NCBI RefSeq assembly: GCF_019703515.2
Contig: NC_059388.1
Coordinates: forward strand, 2,245,501-2,309,500
Direction of reading: 5' to 3'
Length of the DNA: 64,000 nt
DNA from: Myxocyprinus asiaticus
Taxonomy: Eukaryota > Chordata > Actinopteri > Cypriniformes > Catostomidae
The translations under genes were made by a program, and so were the position numbers. The notes under the pieces were generated by a model that was not told the DNA's origin, ran no database searches, and saw nothing but the letters and a program-made list of their open reading frames with translations. Positions within the stretch are counted from its first letter, which is position 1, and every line of letters begins with the position of its first letter. This document shows, piece after piece, positions 10,936-23,168 of this stretch.

Positions 10936-11249
10936 CATGATGGCGCCGCGGATGGCCACCTCGGTGTGGAGCGCTTCTATTGTTTTGTTATTTTTATTTG
11001 TTTGTCCTGTGTTTAGTAATCTTTTTTCAGTCAGTTTTACCAGAGACGAACTGCTGAACATTCGACAGCATACACCAGTCAATCTTTTCCTGGATTTTGA
11101 ATATTCTGACATTTTGTTTGACATTTTAGTCAGAGGCGCGGCTGTGTTGTCTAAACGTGCTATGAGACGCAGGTGAGGGAGACAAGCAGGCGCGCTGTTC
11201 AAACTCCGTCGGCGGGGCATTCGAACAACGCTGCCGAGCATTCATCTAG

Positions 11250-12917
11250 CGAATCTCCACTCTCTCCCTACAAAAACGGATGAACTACATCTCCTCATCC
11301 GCACAAACAAGGACTTTTCAAACTCTGCTGCCTTGTGCTTCACAGAAACCTGGCTGAGTGAAGCCATTCCGGACAGCGCATTACATCTGCCGGGCTTTCA
11401 GCTGTTCAGAGCGAATCGCATTGCGGAGTTAACGGGGAAGACGTGAGTTGATGGAACATGCTTTTATATCAATGAAAGTTGGTGTACAGATGTAACAACG
11501 TTAAAGAAAATATGCTGTCCTAATTTGGAAGCACTCTTTATTAACTGTAAGCCTTTCTACTCCCCACGGGAGTTTTCCTCGTTTATTCTGGTGAGTGTGT
11601 ATATCGCGCCAAACGCGTGTTTGAATGCCGCGCTGCCACAGCTGGCTGATCAAATCACAGACACGGAACAACAATACCCGGACTCAGTTATTATTATTCT
11701 TGGGGATTTTAACAAAGCAAACCTCACATGTGAACTGCCCAAATACAAACACCACATTACATGCCCAACCAGAGACAGGAATATACTGGATCATTGCTAC
11801 ACAACAATAAAGGATGCATATCGCTCTCTTCCTAGAGCAGCTTTGGAACTATCTGATCACTGTCTGGTTCATCTTCTTCCAACCTACAGACAGAAATTAA
11901 AATCTGCTAAGCCTGTATTAAGGACTGTAAAGAGATGGACCAACAAAGCAGAGCTGGAACTACAAGCCTGCTTTGACTGCACTGATTGAGTGTTTTTGAG
12001 GCTGCAGACACCAATCTGGATGAGCTCACAGATATTGTTACATCATATATCAGTTTTTGTGAGGATATGTGCATTCCTACTAGGACTTATTTAACATTTA
12101 ACAATGACAAACCATGGTTTACAGCAGAACTCAGGCAGCTTCGTCAGGCCAAAGAGGATGCTTACAGAGTTGGGATAAAGTCTTTTACAATCAGGCCAGG
12201 AACACACTGAATAAGGGAATCAGAGTGGCTAAAAGAAGATACTCTGGGAAGCTGAAAAACAAGTTTTCAGCTAACGACCCTGCATCAGTGTGGAGTGGCA
12301 TGAAACAACTTACGAATTACAGGACTCCTGCCCCCAACCCTGTGGTGGATCAACAACTGGCTGATGACCTGAATGTGTTCTACTGTAGATTTGAAAGGCC
12401 CAATCTCTCACCCCACACCCACTCTGACCTTCACTTCACACAAACACCAACACCTCCTGCAACCCCCCTCCTTCCCCCTCCTGCTACTCAACCTGCACTT
12501 AAGATCTGTGAAGATGATGTGAGCCGCGTCTTTCGACAACAAAGGATAAGGAAAGCACAGGGCCTAGATGGCGTGTCACCTGCATGTCTTAGATCCTGTG
12601 CTAACCAGCTGGCCCCCATCTTCACACAGATCTTCAATAGATAATTGGAGCAGTGTGAAGTCCCATGCTGCTTCAAACATTACACTATCATCCCCATCCC
12701 AAAGAAACCAAAAATCACAGGACTTAATGACTACAGACCTGTCGCCCTGACGTCTGTGGTCATGAAATCATTTGAGAGACTGGTGTTGGCCCACCTGAAG
12801 AACATCACTGGACCCTTTCTAGATCCCCTTCTATTTGCTTATCGAGCAAACAGTTCTGTGGATGATGCAGTCAACGTGGGATTGCATCATATCCTGCAAC
12901 ATCTGGACAGCCCAGGG
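11250..12917 (+). pseudogene. LINE A ORF2 5' part: AP endonuclease and start of reverse transcriptase
   Basis: Endonuclease blocks: CFTETWLSEAIPDSAL (about 11338..11385), VSVYIAPNACLNAAL (11590..11636), IILGDFNKANLTCE (11694..11735) and [20 protein letters not shown] (11847..11906). The Glu, GDFN and SDH residues are the conserved catalytic set. The connector PWFTAELRQLRQAKEDAYR follows (12112..12170), then the RT entry RKAQGLDGVSPACLRSCANQL (12550..12612) and [20 protein letters not shown] (12693..12750). In-frame stops at 11443..11445, 11987..11989 and 12642..12644, plus frame changes near 12170, make it dead. Confidence 0.8.
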
Positions 12918-15548
12918 ACATATGTCCCAGGTTATTCACTGCTAGATTTAGCATTGGTTGTCCAGTGTTTGTAAAACTATTGTGGTTTTTAGTGTCTATA
13001 AACAGTGCTTCACTTGTTTTAGAGTATTATTTATTGCTAAAGTGCAGCATAATTTATTTGCGGTGTACCCTTAGTTTCGGTTGACCACATAACTAACTTC
13101 GTTGTGCTAAGTAGCATTAAGGCATGTCCTACTTTTTTCATTGAACGGCTCATTATCATCGTGTATATATTTGACTTGAATGCTGACGCAGAAGCGGTAG
13201 CCTTCATGTAAAGCCCTCCTCGTGTGAAGACCTACTTGGGTAAAGACCAGCGAGTCTACCTGCGCGAATCCACCGAGCAAGGACACCGACAAGGTGCCAC
13301 TCACCATAGCACTTAAGTATCTTGTTATTGTGTCTCTTTTCTTATTTTCCTTCTATATACTAACAGGTCTACTTCACGAATAACACATGCCTTCAAGCAC
13401 ATCCCTGTTATCTGTTACAGACCGTTTACACAATATCGATGCAAGACCAAACGCAACCCACACAACCTACGGCCACTTTGCACTTCAGCACCTGCTCCGC
13501 TCTCTTTCTCAGTGGGACTCTGGAACTGCCAGTCAGCTGTGAACAAAGCTGACTTCATTCCAGCCTTTGCCACGCAGTCCACCCTCAGCATCCTGGCACT
13601 GACAGAAACATGGATACGTCCAGAGGATACAGCAACACCTGCTGCTCTCTCCAACAACTTCTCCTTCTCTCACATCCCTCGACACACCGGTAGGGGTGGG
13701 GGAACAGGTTTGCCCATTCATAACAACTGGACTTTTTCACCACACTCTTCACTATGTAACAATACTAGTTTTGAATTCCATGCTATTACTACAATGCAAC
13801 CCACAAAAATACATGTTGTTGTCATCTATCTCTCTCCAGGTCAGCTGACAAACTTTCTTGAGGAGTTGGATGTCCTGCTGTCCTCCTTGCCGGAGGATGG
13901 TAGGCCACTTGTGGTTCTTGGTGATTTCAACATACACCAAGACAAGCCCCAGGCCACTGAACTGAATACTCTCCTGGCCTCATTTGACTTGGAAAAACTA
14001 CACACCACAGCAACTCACAGATCGGGCAACCAGCTGGACCTCATTTTTACACATAACTTTTACACGTAACTCAAATATTCTTGTTACTCCTTTACATGTC
14101 TCTGATCACTGCTTTGTTCAATTCTACATGACCCTCCCATTTACATTAAAACAGTCTCCACCTTTGGCTTCCTTTCACCGTAACCTCCATTCTCTTTCAC
14201 CCTCACACCTTTCCACTGCTGTCTCTACCTCTCTTCCCACACTAAATGTATTTACCACGCTTAATGTAAACACTGCCACAAACACACTAAGCTCTACTTT
14301 AACAACCTGTCTAGACAACATCTGTCCTATCTCCTCTAGGCCAGCACGTGCTACACCACCCAGCCCCTGGCTGTCTGACATCCTTCGTGAACATCGGACT
14401 GACCTCAGGGCAGCTGAGAGGAGATGGTGGAAATCTAAAGATCCAGCAGATCTAGGTAAATATCAGTCTCTGCATGCAACTTTTTCAGATAATGTTAAAT
14501 CTGCAAAAACCTCCTATTACCAGAACAAGATCAACAGCACCACAGACACTCGCAGCTTGTTTAGAACATTCAACACACTTCTCTGCCCTCCCCCTCCACC
14601 ACCAGACATATCACTGACAGCAGATGTCTTCACCACATTTTTTACTAATAAGGTTATAACCATCAGCAATACATTCTCAGCACCAAACCCTCAGGCACAT
14701 GGCTTCTCTTACCACTGCAACGCTGATGACACGCAACTCTACTTGTCTTTCCAGCCCAACGACACCACAGTGACAGCTCGACTTTCTGCCTGCCTGGCAG
14801 ACATCTCGGCCTGGATGAAGGAGCACCACCTGCAACTCAACCCAGCCAAGACTTGTCTTGTCCTTGTCTTTCCAGCCAACCCTGCTGTTGAACACAAAAT
14901 CACCGTGCAGCTGGGTGCAACTACAGTAATGCCTTCCATATCAGTCAGAAATTTAGGGGTAACCATCGACAACAGATTAAATTTGCAGAAGCACGTCTGG
15001 TCTTTAATGAACCAAAGAGAGCACATGTTACACCACTCTTTGTCTCTCTCCACTGGCTGCCGGTTGATGCAAGTATCAGAGTCAAGGCTCTGATGCTGGC
15101 ACACAGATCAGTCACTGGATCTGCTCCAGAATACCTAAAATCATTTATGCAGAGCTACGCGCCCACTAGAAGCCTGCGGTTAGCTAAGGAATGTCGCCTT
15201 GTTGTACCAACATAAAGAGGCACCAAAACACTTTCCCGGACTTTCAGCTTCATCATACCACGTTGGTGGAATGAACTTCCCAACTCCATCCGTGAAGCTG
15301 ACTCACTCTCTGTCTTCAAAAAACGACTAAAAACACATCTTTTCCATGAGCACTTAACCAGTCATTAAAAAAAAAATTCCTGTTGCACTTTATTCTGTTT
15401 TGAATACTACTATTCTGATGCTAGTGAAACTTTGTGATACAGCACTTTTCATACCAATGTCTCCTTAAGATAATTCGCTTATGTTTTCCTCTTTTGTAAG
15501 TCGCTTTGGATAAAAGCGTCTGCCAAATGAATAAATGTAAATGTAAAT
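12918..15548 (+). mobile_element. LINE B (L2-type), inserted in LINE A, internally deleted
   Basis: A second LINE lies inside LINE A in the same orientation. It ends with TCGCTTTGGATAAAAGCG near 15500..15518 followed by the tandem tail AATAAATGTAAATGTAAAT (to 15548). I recall this 3' end as typical of fish L2-type LINEs. It retains about 600 bases of 5' untranslated sequence, the endonuclease and the C-terminal region, but lacks most of the reverse transcriptase. Confidence 0.8.
13512..15360 (+). pseudogene. LINE B ORF: endonuclease plus residual reverse transcriptase
   Basis: The endonuclease reads MGLWNCQSAVNKADFIPAFA (13512), SILALTETWIRPEDTA (13587..13635), VVLGDFNIHQDKPQATEL (13912..13965) and, after a frame change near 14065, TPLHVSDHCFVQF (14086..14125). 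The RT fingers and palm are missing: the frame jumps from SNTFSAPNPQ to HGFSYHCNADDTQLYLSF near 14695, so the DD active-site pair (NADDTQ instead of YADD) survives while the region before it is gone. The C-terminal part resembles L2-type proteins (LSLSTGCRL..., then SRTFSFIIPRWWNELPNSIRE in another frame, about 15235..15300). It is non-functional. Confidence 0.75.
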
Positions 15549-16465
15549 ATGCAAGGCGGCTTTCAACACCATCATCCCAGCTATACTCCAGAATAAATTA
15601 CACCAACTCTCTGTTCCCATGTCTATCTGTCAGTGGATTACCAGCTTTCTGACGGACAGGCAGCAGCTTGTGAGACAGGGGAAACTCACTTCCAGCATCT
15701 GTACAATCAGCACTAGTGCCCCCAGGGATGTGTGCTCTCCCCACTACTCTTCTCCCTCTACAACAATGACTGCATCGCCAAGGACCCCTCTGTCAAGCTC
15801 CTGAAGTTTGCAGATGACACCACTGTCATCGGCCTCATCCGAAATGAAGATGAGTCTGCATACAGAAGGGAGGTTAAACAGCTGGCTGTCCTTGAGCTGA
15901 ACACACTCAAAACGGTGGAGATGATTGTGAACTTTAGGAGGAACACCCCAACAATGACCCCCCTCACCATTCTATACAGCACTGTGGCAGCAGTGGAGTC
16001 ATTCAGGTTCCTGGGCACTACCATCTCACAGGACCTGAAGTGGGAGACCCACATTGACTCCATTGTGAAAAAGGGCCAGCAGAGGTTGTACTTCCTTCAC
16101 CAGCTGAGGAAATTCAACCTGCCACAGGCACTGCTGACACAGTTCTATTCAGCAGTCATTTAGTCTGTCCTCTGCACTTCAATAACTCTCTGGTTTGGTT
16201 CAGCTACAAAATCAGACATCAGAAGACTACAAAGGACAGTTCGGACTGCTGAGAGGATTATTGGTTGCCCCCTGCCCCCCTTCAAGAACTATACACTTCC
16301 AGAGTGAGGAAAAAGGCTGGAAAAATCACTCTGGACTCCACTCACCCTGCCCATTACCTTTTTGAACTGTTGCCTTCTGGCCGACGCTTCAGAGCTCTGA
16401 GCACCAGAACCGTCAGGCACAGGAACAGTTTTTTCCCTCAGGCTATCCATCTCATGAACAGTTAA
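15549..16465 (+). pseudogene. LINE A ORF2 3' part: reverse transcriptase palm and C-terminus
   Basis: Resumes the LINE A protein after the insertion: LSVPMSICQWITSFLTDRQQ (15610..15670), MLSPLLFSLYNNDC (15732..15773), and KLLKFADDTTVIGLI with the F-A-D-D active site (15795..15840). Then come FRFLGTTISQDLKWETHIDS (16003..16062) and VKKGQQRLYFLHQLRKFNL. A stop at 16161..16163 and frame changes separate the last piece, RKAGKITLDSTHPAHYLFELLPS (16300..16375) to HLMNS (16465). Together with 11250..12917 this covers nearly a whole but dead element. Confidence 0.8.
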
Positions 16466-16859
16466 ATTGCCCCATTGAGCAATAACTATGTGCAATAAAC
16501 AGTTTAGTCTTTCTTATATTTATCCAACACATCTAACCTCTTCTGCCATTTCATTCCTCTGAAAAAAAAAACATTTGCACTGTACATAACAGATTTGTAT
16601 TTACACTGTACATAACAGATTGTATTAGATTTGCACTACCCATGTGTATGTATGTATGTGTATAATTATTTTTTATTTTTTATTATTATCTATGTCTTGC
16701 TGCTGTTTTTGTATTGTTTTTGTATTGTTGTACACTGGAAGCTCCTGTCACCAAGACAAATTCCTTGTATGTGTAAGCATACTTGGCAATAAAGCTCATT
16801 CTTATTCTGATTCTGATATATGAAATCAAAGTAAATGGAAAATTTACAGTACAGTGAAG

Positions 16860-17075
16860 AAGTTACGCTTGTTCTTAGACATCAGTAGTTACTACAGATA
16901 GTTCATTGGGTGTTTTTCTAGAATTGCCGGCCCCCTTCATGATTTAGTGAACTTGTGTATCATGCACTTTGGCACCACAAAGAGGGAGTTTATTGCTTTG
17001 TGGTCATCAGGATGCCAATCAGCATTTGAGCTGCTGAATGAGAAACTTACCTGCTCCTGTGTTATGGTATGCAGA
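16860..17075 (+). pseudogene. Ty3/Gypsy pol fragment (RT to RNase H)
   Basis: One frame gives LDISSYYR then FIGCFSRIAGPLHDLVNLC, followed by KREFIALWSSGCQSAFELL. This is the end of the reverse transcriptase thumb and the start of the Gypsy RNase H region, where W-x3-C-Q-x-A-F is typical. A stop follows the YYR block. Only about 70 residues remain and no LTR is nearby. The fragment sits between two LINEs. Confidence 0.6.
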
Positions 17076-17104
17076 TTTCACTCTTCCTTTCAGAATCAGA
17101 ATCA

Positions 17105-20035
17105 TTGGACTCAAGATGGCGCCGAGTATGGCTGCTGCGTTGTGAGCTCCAACACAACATTGTAGTTTTTTGTTTACAATTCTTATGTTTTTTGTCTTGG
17201 ATGTTGTCTACCTTATTGCCTACGACAGACAAACACTTTTGGACATTGGTTCTGCAATTACACACCATAAACCAGACTTCAAATTCCTCAATGCCGACCC
17301 GCTGTTTACAAACAGGCCAGCGGAGCCCTATGTCTGGGCAGCCCGGCCGCAGAAACGCAAAAGGAAAAGGGGAAACAGAGCCGGCATTCTCAGAGTAAGA
17401 CATCGCGCAAATCGACCCCCGCTACCCAGTATTCTACTGGCAAATGTTCAGTCTCTGGACAACAATCTCTGCGAGCTGAGAGTGCGGATCTCTTTCCAAT
17501 GAGAGACGAGGGACTGCTGCATTATCTGCCTTATGGAAACTTGGATGTCTGCGGAGATTCCAGACTCAGCCATTGAACCCGCGGGGTTCTCCGTGCACCG
17601 AGCGGACAGAGCGAAAGACCACTCAGGTAAAAGCAGAGGTGGTGGTGTATGTTTTATGATCAACAAATCCTGGTGTGATCAGAGGAACGTACATTCTATC
17701 AAGTCTTTCTGCTCTCCTGATCTGGAATCTCTCCTGATTCTGTGTCGACCATTCTGGCTACCGAGGGAATTCACAGCGGTCATTATCACTGCTGTGTACA
17801 TCCCGCCACAAGCCGACACAGACCGGGCACTCAAGGAACTGTACAGGATTATAAGCAAGCAGGAAACCGTGCACCCTGAGGCCGCGTTCATTGTGACCGG
17901 GGACTTTAACAAAGCCAATCTCAAATCAGTCGCACCAAAATACCACCAACACATTAGTTTTAACACACGAGGGGACCGGGTTTTGGACCACTGCTACTCT
18001 CCCTTCCAGAATGGCTACAAATCCCTCCCCCACCCACCATTTGGCAAATCGGACCACTCCTCCGTTCTGCTTCTGCCCGCTTACAGGCAGAAACTGAAAG
18101 CACCCACCCTCAGAACGATCTAGTGCTGGTCGGACCAATCAGACTCTATGCTACAAGACTGTTTTGATCACGCGGACTGGGAGATGTACCGGTCCGCCTC
18201 TGATGACAACATCGAGCTTTACGCTGATAGCATAACGTGTTTCATCAGAAAGTGCATAGAGGATGTTGTTCCGACCAAAACAATACGGATCTACCCGAAC
18301 CAGAAACCTTGGATTAATAGCGATGTTAGTGTGGCACTTGATGCACAGACCTCCGCTTTTAATTCCGGGAACGCAGAGGTGCATAAACAAGCTTAAACAA
18401 GCATAAACAAGATTGAAGGACAGTTCAACACCACCAACTCTAGAAGCATGTGGCAGGGAATTAATATCATCACGGACTTTAAAGGGAATAAAAACTCCGC
18501 CGTGAACACCGCTGCCTCTCTCCCGGATGAGCTAAATACTTTTTATGCTTGTTTCAAGGGAAATAACACCGCCCTCATGGAGAGAGCTCTCGTGGCCGAA
18601 GCTACAGAGATTAGTTCACTCTCCGTCTCTGTAGTGGATGTAACCCGATCTTTCCGAAGGGTGAATATCCGTGAAGCCGCGGGTCCAGACGGCATTCCGG
18701 GCCACGTCATCAGAGCGTGTGCGAACCAACTGGCTGGTGTTTTTACGGACATTTTCAACCTTTCCCTCTCTTTGTCTGTAGTCCCCACATGCTTTAAAAC
18801 GTCCACCATTGTGCCTGTTCCAAAGCAATCCAAAATCACTTGCTTAAATGACTAGCGTCCTGTTGCTCTGACCCCCATCATCAGCAAATGCTTTGAGAGA
18901 CTGATCAGAGATTACATCTGCTCTGTGCTGCCTTCATCACTAGACCCATTGCAGTTTGCTTACCGCAACAACCACTCAAATGATGATGCCATTGCATCTG
19001 TAATACACACTGCTCTCTCCCACCTGGAAAAAAAGAACACTTATGTGAGAATGCTGTTTGTAAGCTACAGCTCAGCATTCAACACAATAGTGCCCTCCAA
19101 GCTTGATGTGAAACTCCGGACTCTGGGCTTAAACAGCTCACTGTGCAGCTGGATCCTGGATTTCCTGTCAAGCAGACACACTGAGGCCGTTGTGAAGAAG
19201 GCTCATTAGCGCCTCTTCTGAGACGGCTGAGGAAGTTTGGAATGAACCGCCACATCCTCACACGGTTCTACACCAGCACTGTAGAGAGCATCCTGACTGG
19301 CTGCATCTCCGCCTGGTACGGCAATAGCACCACCCACAACCGCAAAGCCCTGCAAAGGGTGGTGCGAACTGCCAGACACATCGTCGTAGGTGAGCTTCCC
19401 TCCCTCCAGGACATATATACCAGGCGGTGTGTGAAAAAAGCTCGGAGGATCATCAGAGACTCCAGCCACCCAAGCCATGGGCTGTTCCCACTGCTACCAT
19501 CAGGCAGGTGGTATCGCAGCATCAGGACTCGCACCAGTCAACTTCATGACAGCTTTATCCCCCAAGCAATCAGACTTTTGAACTCTTGATCTTTCACGAT
19601 CAAAATACATCAGCACTGCACTTTATTAATCTTATTATCTCACACCGGACTGTCATAAATTATATTCTTTCTTAACAACACACTGGCAACTTACTATCAA
19701 CCGACAGCCTGAATGTCAATACAGTACAATACAACCTACTGTACATTTTATATATACTATATATACTATTTTTTTATTGTATAATGTGTATTCTATATTG
19801 TGTGTATTGTATACTGTACAGTGTATGTTATTATTTGTATACTGTGTTGTGTGTAATTATGTGTATATTAGATTTTAAATTGTGTTGTGTTAATCTGATG
19901 TTTATTGTAAATTGGTATATGTCTCATCACTGTCACGACTACTATGTTGCTCGGAACTGCACCCAATAATTTCACACACTATTGCACTTATGTATATGTT
20001 TGTGTGACAATAAAAGTGATTTGATTTGATTTGAG
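17105..20035 (+). mobile_element. LINE C (same broad group), RT core deleted
   Basis: Starts near AAGATGGCGCCGAGTATGGC and ends with CAATAAAAGTGATTTGATTT and a short GATTT tail (20008..20035). It carries an endonuclease, part of the reverse transcriptase and the C-terminal region. The same 3' end occurs at 3108..3350. The 5' end resembles that of LINE A (GATGGCGCCG), but the tail differs, so they are two families. Confidence 0.85.
17400..19589 (+). pseudogene. LINE C ORF2: endonuclease, partial RT, C-terminus
   Basis: Endonuclease: LANVQSLDNNLCELRVRI (17440..17493), METWMSAEIPDSAIEPAG (17533), SRGGGVCFMI, VTGDFNKANLKSVAPKYHQ (17890..17946) and GKSDHSSVLLLPAYRQKL (18043..18096). RT: REAAGPDGIPGHVIRACANQ (18673..18732), VPVPKQSKITCLND (18812..18852), then a TAG where YRPVALTP would continue, [19 protein letters not shown] (18955..19010) and [20 protein letters not shown] (19060..19125). 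The frame then jumps from the LSSR block to KKAH/LRRLRKFGMNRHILTRFY near 19205, so the segment with the FADD active site is lost. The C-terminus ends at RLLNS (19589). Confidence 0.82.
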
Positions 20036-20190
20036 AATTAGCTTTATTGCCAAGTATGCTTTCACATACAAGGAATTTTTCTTGGTGACAGGAGCTTCAG
20101 TGCACAACAATACAAAACAGTAACAAGACATAGATAATAATAAAAAATTGAATAAAAAAATAAATAAAAAAATTGAATAGAAAATAAAGT
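20036..20190 (-). mobile_element. LINE A-family 3' tail fragment, minus strand
   Basis: Reads, inverted, like the last 130 bases of LINE A: CTATGTCTTGTTACTG, then GAAGCTCCTGTCACCAAG, then GCATACTTGGCAATAAAGC. It abuts the GATTT tail of LINE C, so two LINE 3' ends meet tail to tail. It has no coding capacity. Confidence 0.8.
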
Positions 20191-21735
20191 ATATATAGAA
20201 TATCATCTGGTCAGAAGACCTAAGAGACCTTGAAGGCTTATGTATGTGCAGGAGTTCTGACAAATAAGAGGGTGCTAACCCATTCAGAGATTTAAAAACA
20301 AATATAAGAATCTTAAAATCGATTCTGTATCGGACTGGCAGCCAACACAAAGGAGCTAAAATAGGGGAAATATGCTCTTGCTTATGAGTGCCCATCAGAA
20401 GCCTAGCAGTGGCATTCTAGACTGGTGTTAGCCAATCATCATTATCTCGGCTGCAATTAATGTATAAAGAGTTAAGGTAATCTAGCCTTACTGAGACAAA
20501 GGCATGAATCACCTTCTCAAAATCACTAAAAGAAAGAAAAGGCTTCACCTTTGCCAATAATCGTAAATGAAAAAACTCAATTTGAAAACTGAGTTAATCT
20601 GTTTGTAAGATTTCAGAGAGTTGTCAAACAGAACACCTAGATTTTTCACCACCGGTTTACAAAAAGGGGCCAGTTTACCTAGTTTCAAAAAGTCAGGGAC
20701 ATCAGATCCCCCAAACCAAACAATCTCTGTTTTACTTTCATTTAGATTTAAAAAATTTACAGACATCCAGGCTTTAATGTCATTTAAACAATTCAAAAGT
20801 GAATCTAGAACACTCTTATCAGCTTTTCTCAGGGGCATATAGATTTGCGTGTCATTTGCAAAGCAGTGAAAGGAAATACCATGCTTATTAAAAATAGACC
20901 CTAAGTGCAGCATCTATAGTGAAAACAAGATAGGGCCAAGGATGGACCCTTGCGGAACCCCGCTAGTAAGAGTGGCTGAAGAAGAAAAAACCTGACCAAT
21001 ATTGACCGAAAAACTTCTATTTGCCAAAAAAACTTGAACCATTTAAGAGCAGTACCCTGAATACCCACCACCTCCTCAAGGCAGGAGATAAGGATCCCAT
21101 GATCTATATAGTATCAAATGCTGCACTAAGGTCTAAAAGCATAAGGATCACAGAGTGTCCTAAATCAATTAATGAAAAGATGTCATTAAGTACTTTTAAC
21201 AAAGCTGATTCTGTACTATGGTGAGCTTTAAATCCCGACTGGAAAGCCTGAAATGGCAGTTTCTTGGACCAAAATGCTGTTTTTAAGGTCCTAGAGAAAG
21301 TCTCTCTTAACCACTATTAATTATAGCCAGGATACTAGGCCCAATAATGTCAAAAACCTCATTGAAAAGCCTAGATGGTATCACATCATAAGGACAATTA
21401 GTAAGCTTTATTGGGCCAGAAAAAGGATAGAAACCTGTTCAAATTGATTAAAAACAGCAGGACATATAAAAGGCCCCGATGGGTCATAAGTAAAATGCAC
21501 AATATGTGATCTAATATCAACACTCTTATTTACAAAAAAATTAAGAAAATTTTCACAGGTATCAAAAGACACATCAGTGCATGAAATATTAGTCGGATTG
21601 ATCACAGAGTTAATAGTAATAAATAAAACTCGAGGCTTGTGACAGTTTTTGTTAATCAAATCAGAAAAATATTGTTTCCTAGCCTCTTTCACTGAATCCT
21701 GATAAATAGACAATGACTCTCTTCAAATGTCATAT
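20191..21735 (-). pseudogene. LINE D (L2-type) reverse transcriptase remnant, minus strand
   Basis: On the minus strand, readable blocks from N to C are KEARKQYFSDLINKNCHKPR (21690..21630), SFDTCENFLNFFVNKSVDIR (21575..21515), then after broken sequence the active-site region SFHCFANDTQIYMPLRKADK (20880..20820) with AND in place of ADD. NLGVLFDNSLKSYKQINSVF follows, then HISPILAPLCWLPVRYRIDF (20370..20310) and SLNGLAPSYLSELLHIHKPS. The order fits the C-terminal two thirds of an L2-type LINE protein. The endonuclease is absent. Several stops are present. Confidence 0.75.
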
Positions 21736-21747
21736 GACACCAGGGCA

Positions 21748-22612
21748 GGGTTGCACCAGTTGTGCGTAAGTTCTCACGGAAGTTTGGGACATAAAGTTCA
21801 CACAAAGTTACAAACTTAACTAGTAGCCCTAAGTCAGTGCTTAATTTGGTTGCACCACCTGTTCTTAAGGCAAGACTTAACTAGTAGGTCATAAGCTCTC
21901 CGTAAAGTAATGCGTAGTCGCATAATATGACGTTTACCCATATTTATCCAATAAGCAGCCTTCAGATTTGTACACAGAAGTGTTAAAAAGCCATCAGCTT
22001 CAATTTTATCTTGCTATGGTTGATGTTCAAACCTTGTTTGCTCACGTAACTGTCAGCAGTAATAAATTATATCCCCATTAAAATACGATACATAATAAAA
22101 GAAGATTTAATAAATAGTATCTTTGCCCTGTGTAAATAACAATATTTATTTTAGATACAGTTCCTATATAAGGGGTGATAAATAAATACTAATACAACAG
22201 GCTGGAAAAATAGTCATTTATTCATTTTAATATCTTATATATTTCGTATATGTTGAAACTTGACACCGGGCAACGCATCCTGAAAACGGCACCGTTTGAT
22301 CGGTTTCACGATGAAGAGCCACATAAAAGTAAGTTTTTTTCTCTCTCGTAAATGTAAATGAGTGTAAATGCCAACATCATCATATATGTCGAAAGATTGA
22401 TGCCTGTCGGCCAAAACATGAGCTCATTGATGTCATTAAATGAGTCTGCTTTTTTATTCCATCCATTACTTTTGGTCGGAGTCTGCTGTAAATATTTAGT
22501 TTATACATAGGGTTACGTCCTACCTAAGTTTAATGGTGCAACGCTCAAATATTTAGTAGTGCGTAGATTGTGACTTAATGCCCATTTACGCCACAACTAG
22601 GCTAAGTTGTAA
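21748..22612. mobile_element. Candidate non-autonomous DNA transposon with subterminal inverted repeats
   Basis: The left side has CCAGTTGTGCGTAAGT (21756..21771). The right side, read inverted, has CTAGTTGTGGCGTAAATG (about 22575..22592). A second pair shares GTTGCACCA (left near 21850, right inverted near 22535). No transposase and no clear target duplication were found, so the superfamily is unassigned. Confidence 0.4.
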
Positions 22613-23085
22613 CGTACGTATGGCTGCCGTGGCAGAAAAAAGGTTGGGAAACACTTATCTAAATGACTGCTGCCTACATTAACGAATGTTACAGAATAAC
22701 TTCCAGCGGAAGTTCATCCCATATCCACCTTATTCCTGGAGGTCTTAATGGGGAAATGGATAAGTAAATGTCTTATTCACTATGCACTGTATGTACAATT
22801 GGTTTGATTCAGTATTTTTGGAGTAAATGCGATTACACACAGTAGTCCAGCAACCATGGAACCCTTCTTCCTAATATATTAACAAGTTCTTCATGTGCAA
22901 ATAAATTACTAAAATTTGATGACAAAACAGAAATCAGAAGAAACTGCTATCTACCATTTAAAATATATTGTTTTGTTTTTTTTAGATTCTTTTTTAAAAG
23001 TTGTGTGTGAAACACATAATAAGAATTTATAAAATAAATTTTTAGCAATTTTATTTTTATGTTATTTACTATATTAAATTGTGCG
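22613..23085. other. No recognisable feature
   Basis: A/T-rich sequence without visible terminal repeats or coding potential. Confidence 0.5.
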
Positions 23086-23168
23086 ATATATCGGCATTGT
23101 ATCGGCCACCCTGCTCTCTGGATATCGGCATCGACCATTAAAAAACCCATATCGGTCAACCACTAGTA
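23086..23168. repeat. Short hAT-like repeat fragment
   Basis: Contains repeated ATATCGGC/TATCGGCC motifs and ends with CCATATCGGTCAACCACTAG, a text I recall from dispersed fish hAT-type repeats. It is only a fragment and no partner end was found. Confidence 0.4.

Larger units (their letters stand above)
10936..16815 (+). mobile_element. LINE A (L2/CR1-group, jockey-like), interrupted by LINE B
   Basis: A non-LTR retrotransposon with a 5' end around GATGGCGCCGCGGATGGCCA and a 3' end in the tandem ATTCTG tail near 16795..16815. The first part (10936..12917) encodes the endonuclease and the start of the reverse transcriptase. The second part (15549..16815) encodes the rest. In between sits a second LINE (12918..15548). 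The coding frame reads HLDSPGTY before the break and AFNTIIPAILQNKL-like after it, so a few residues are missing at the junction. The clade assignment is from the general look of the protein and is not firm. Confidence 0.8.
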
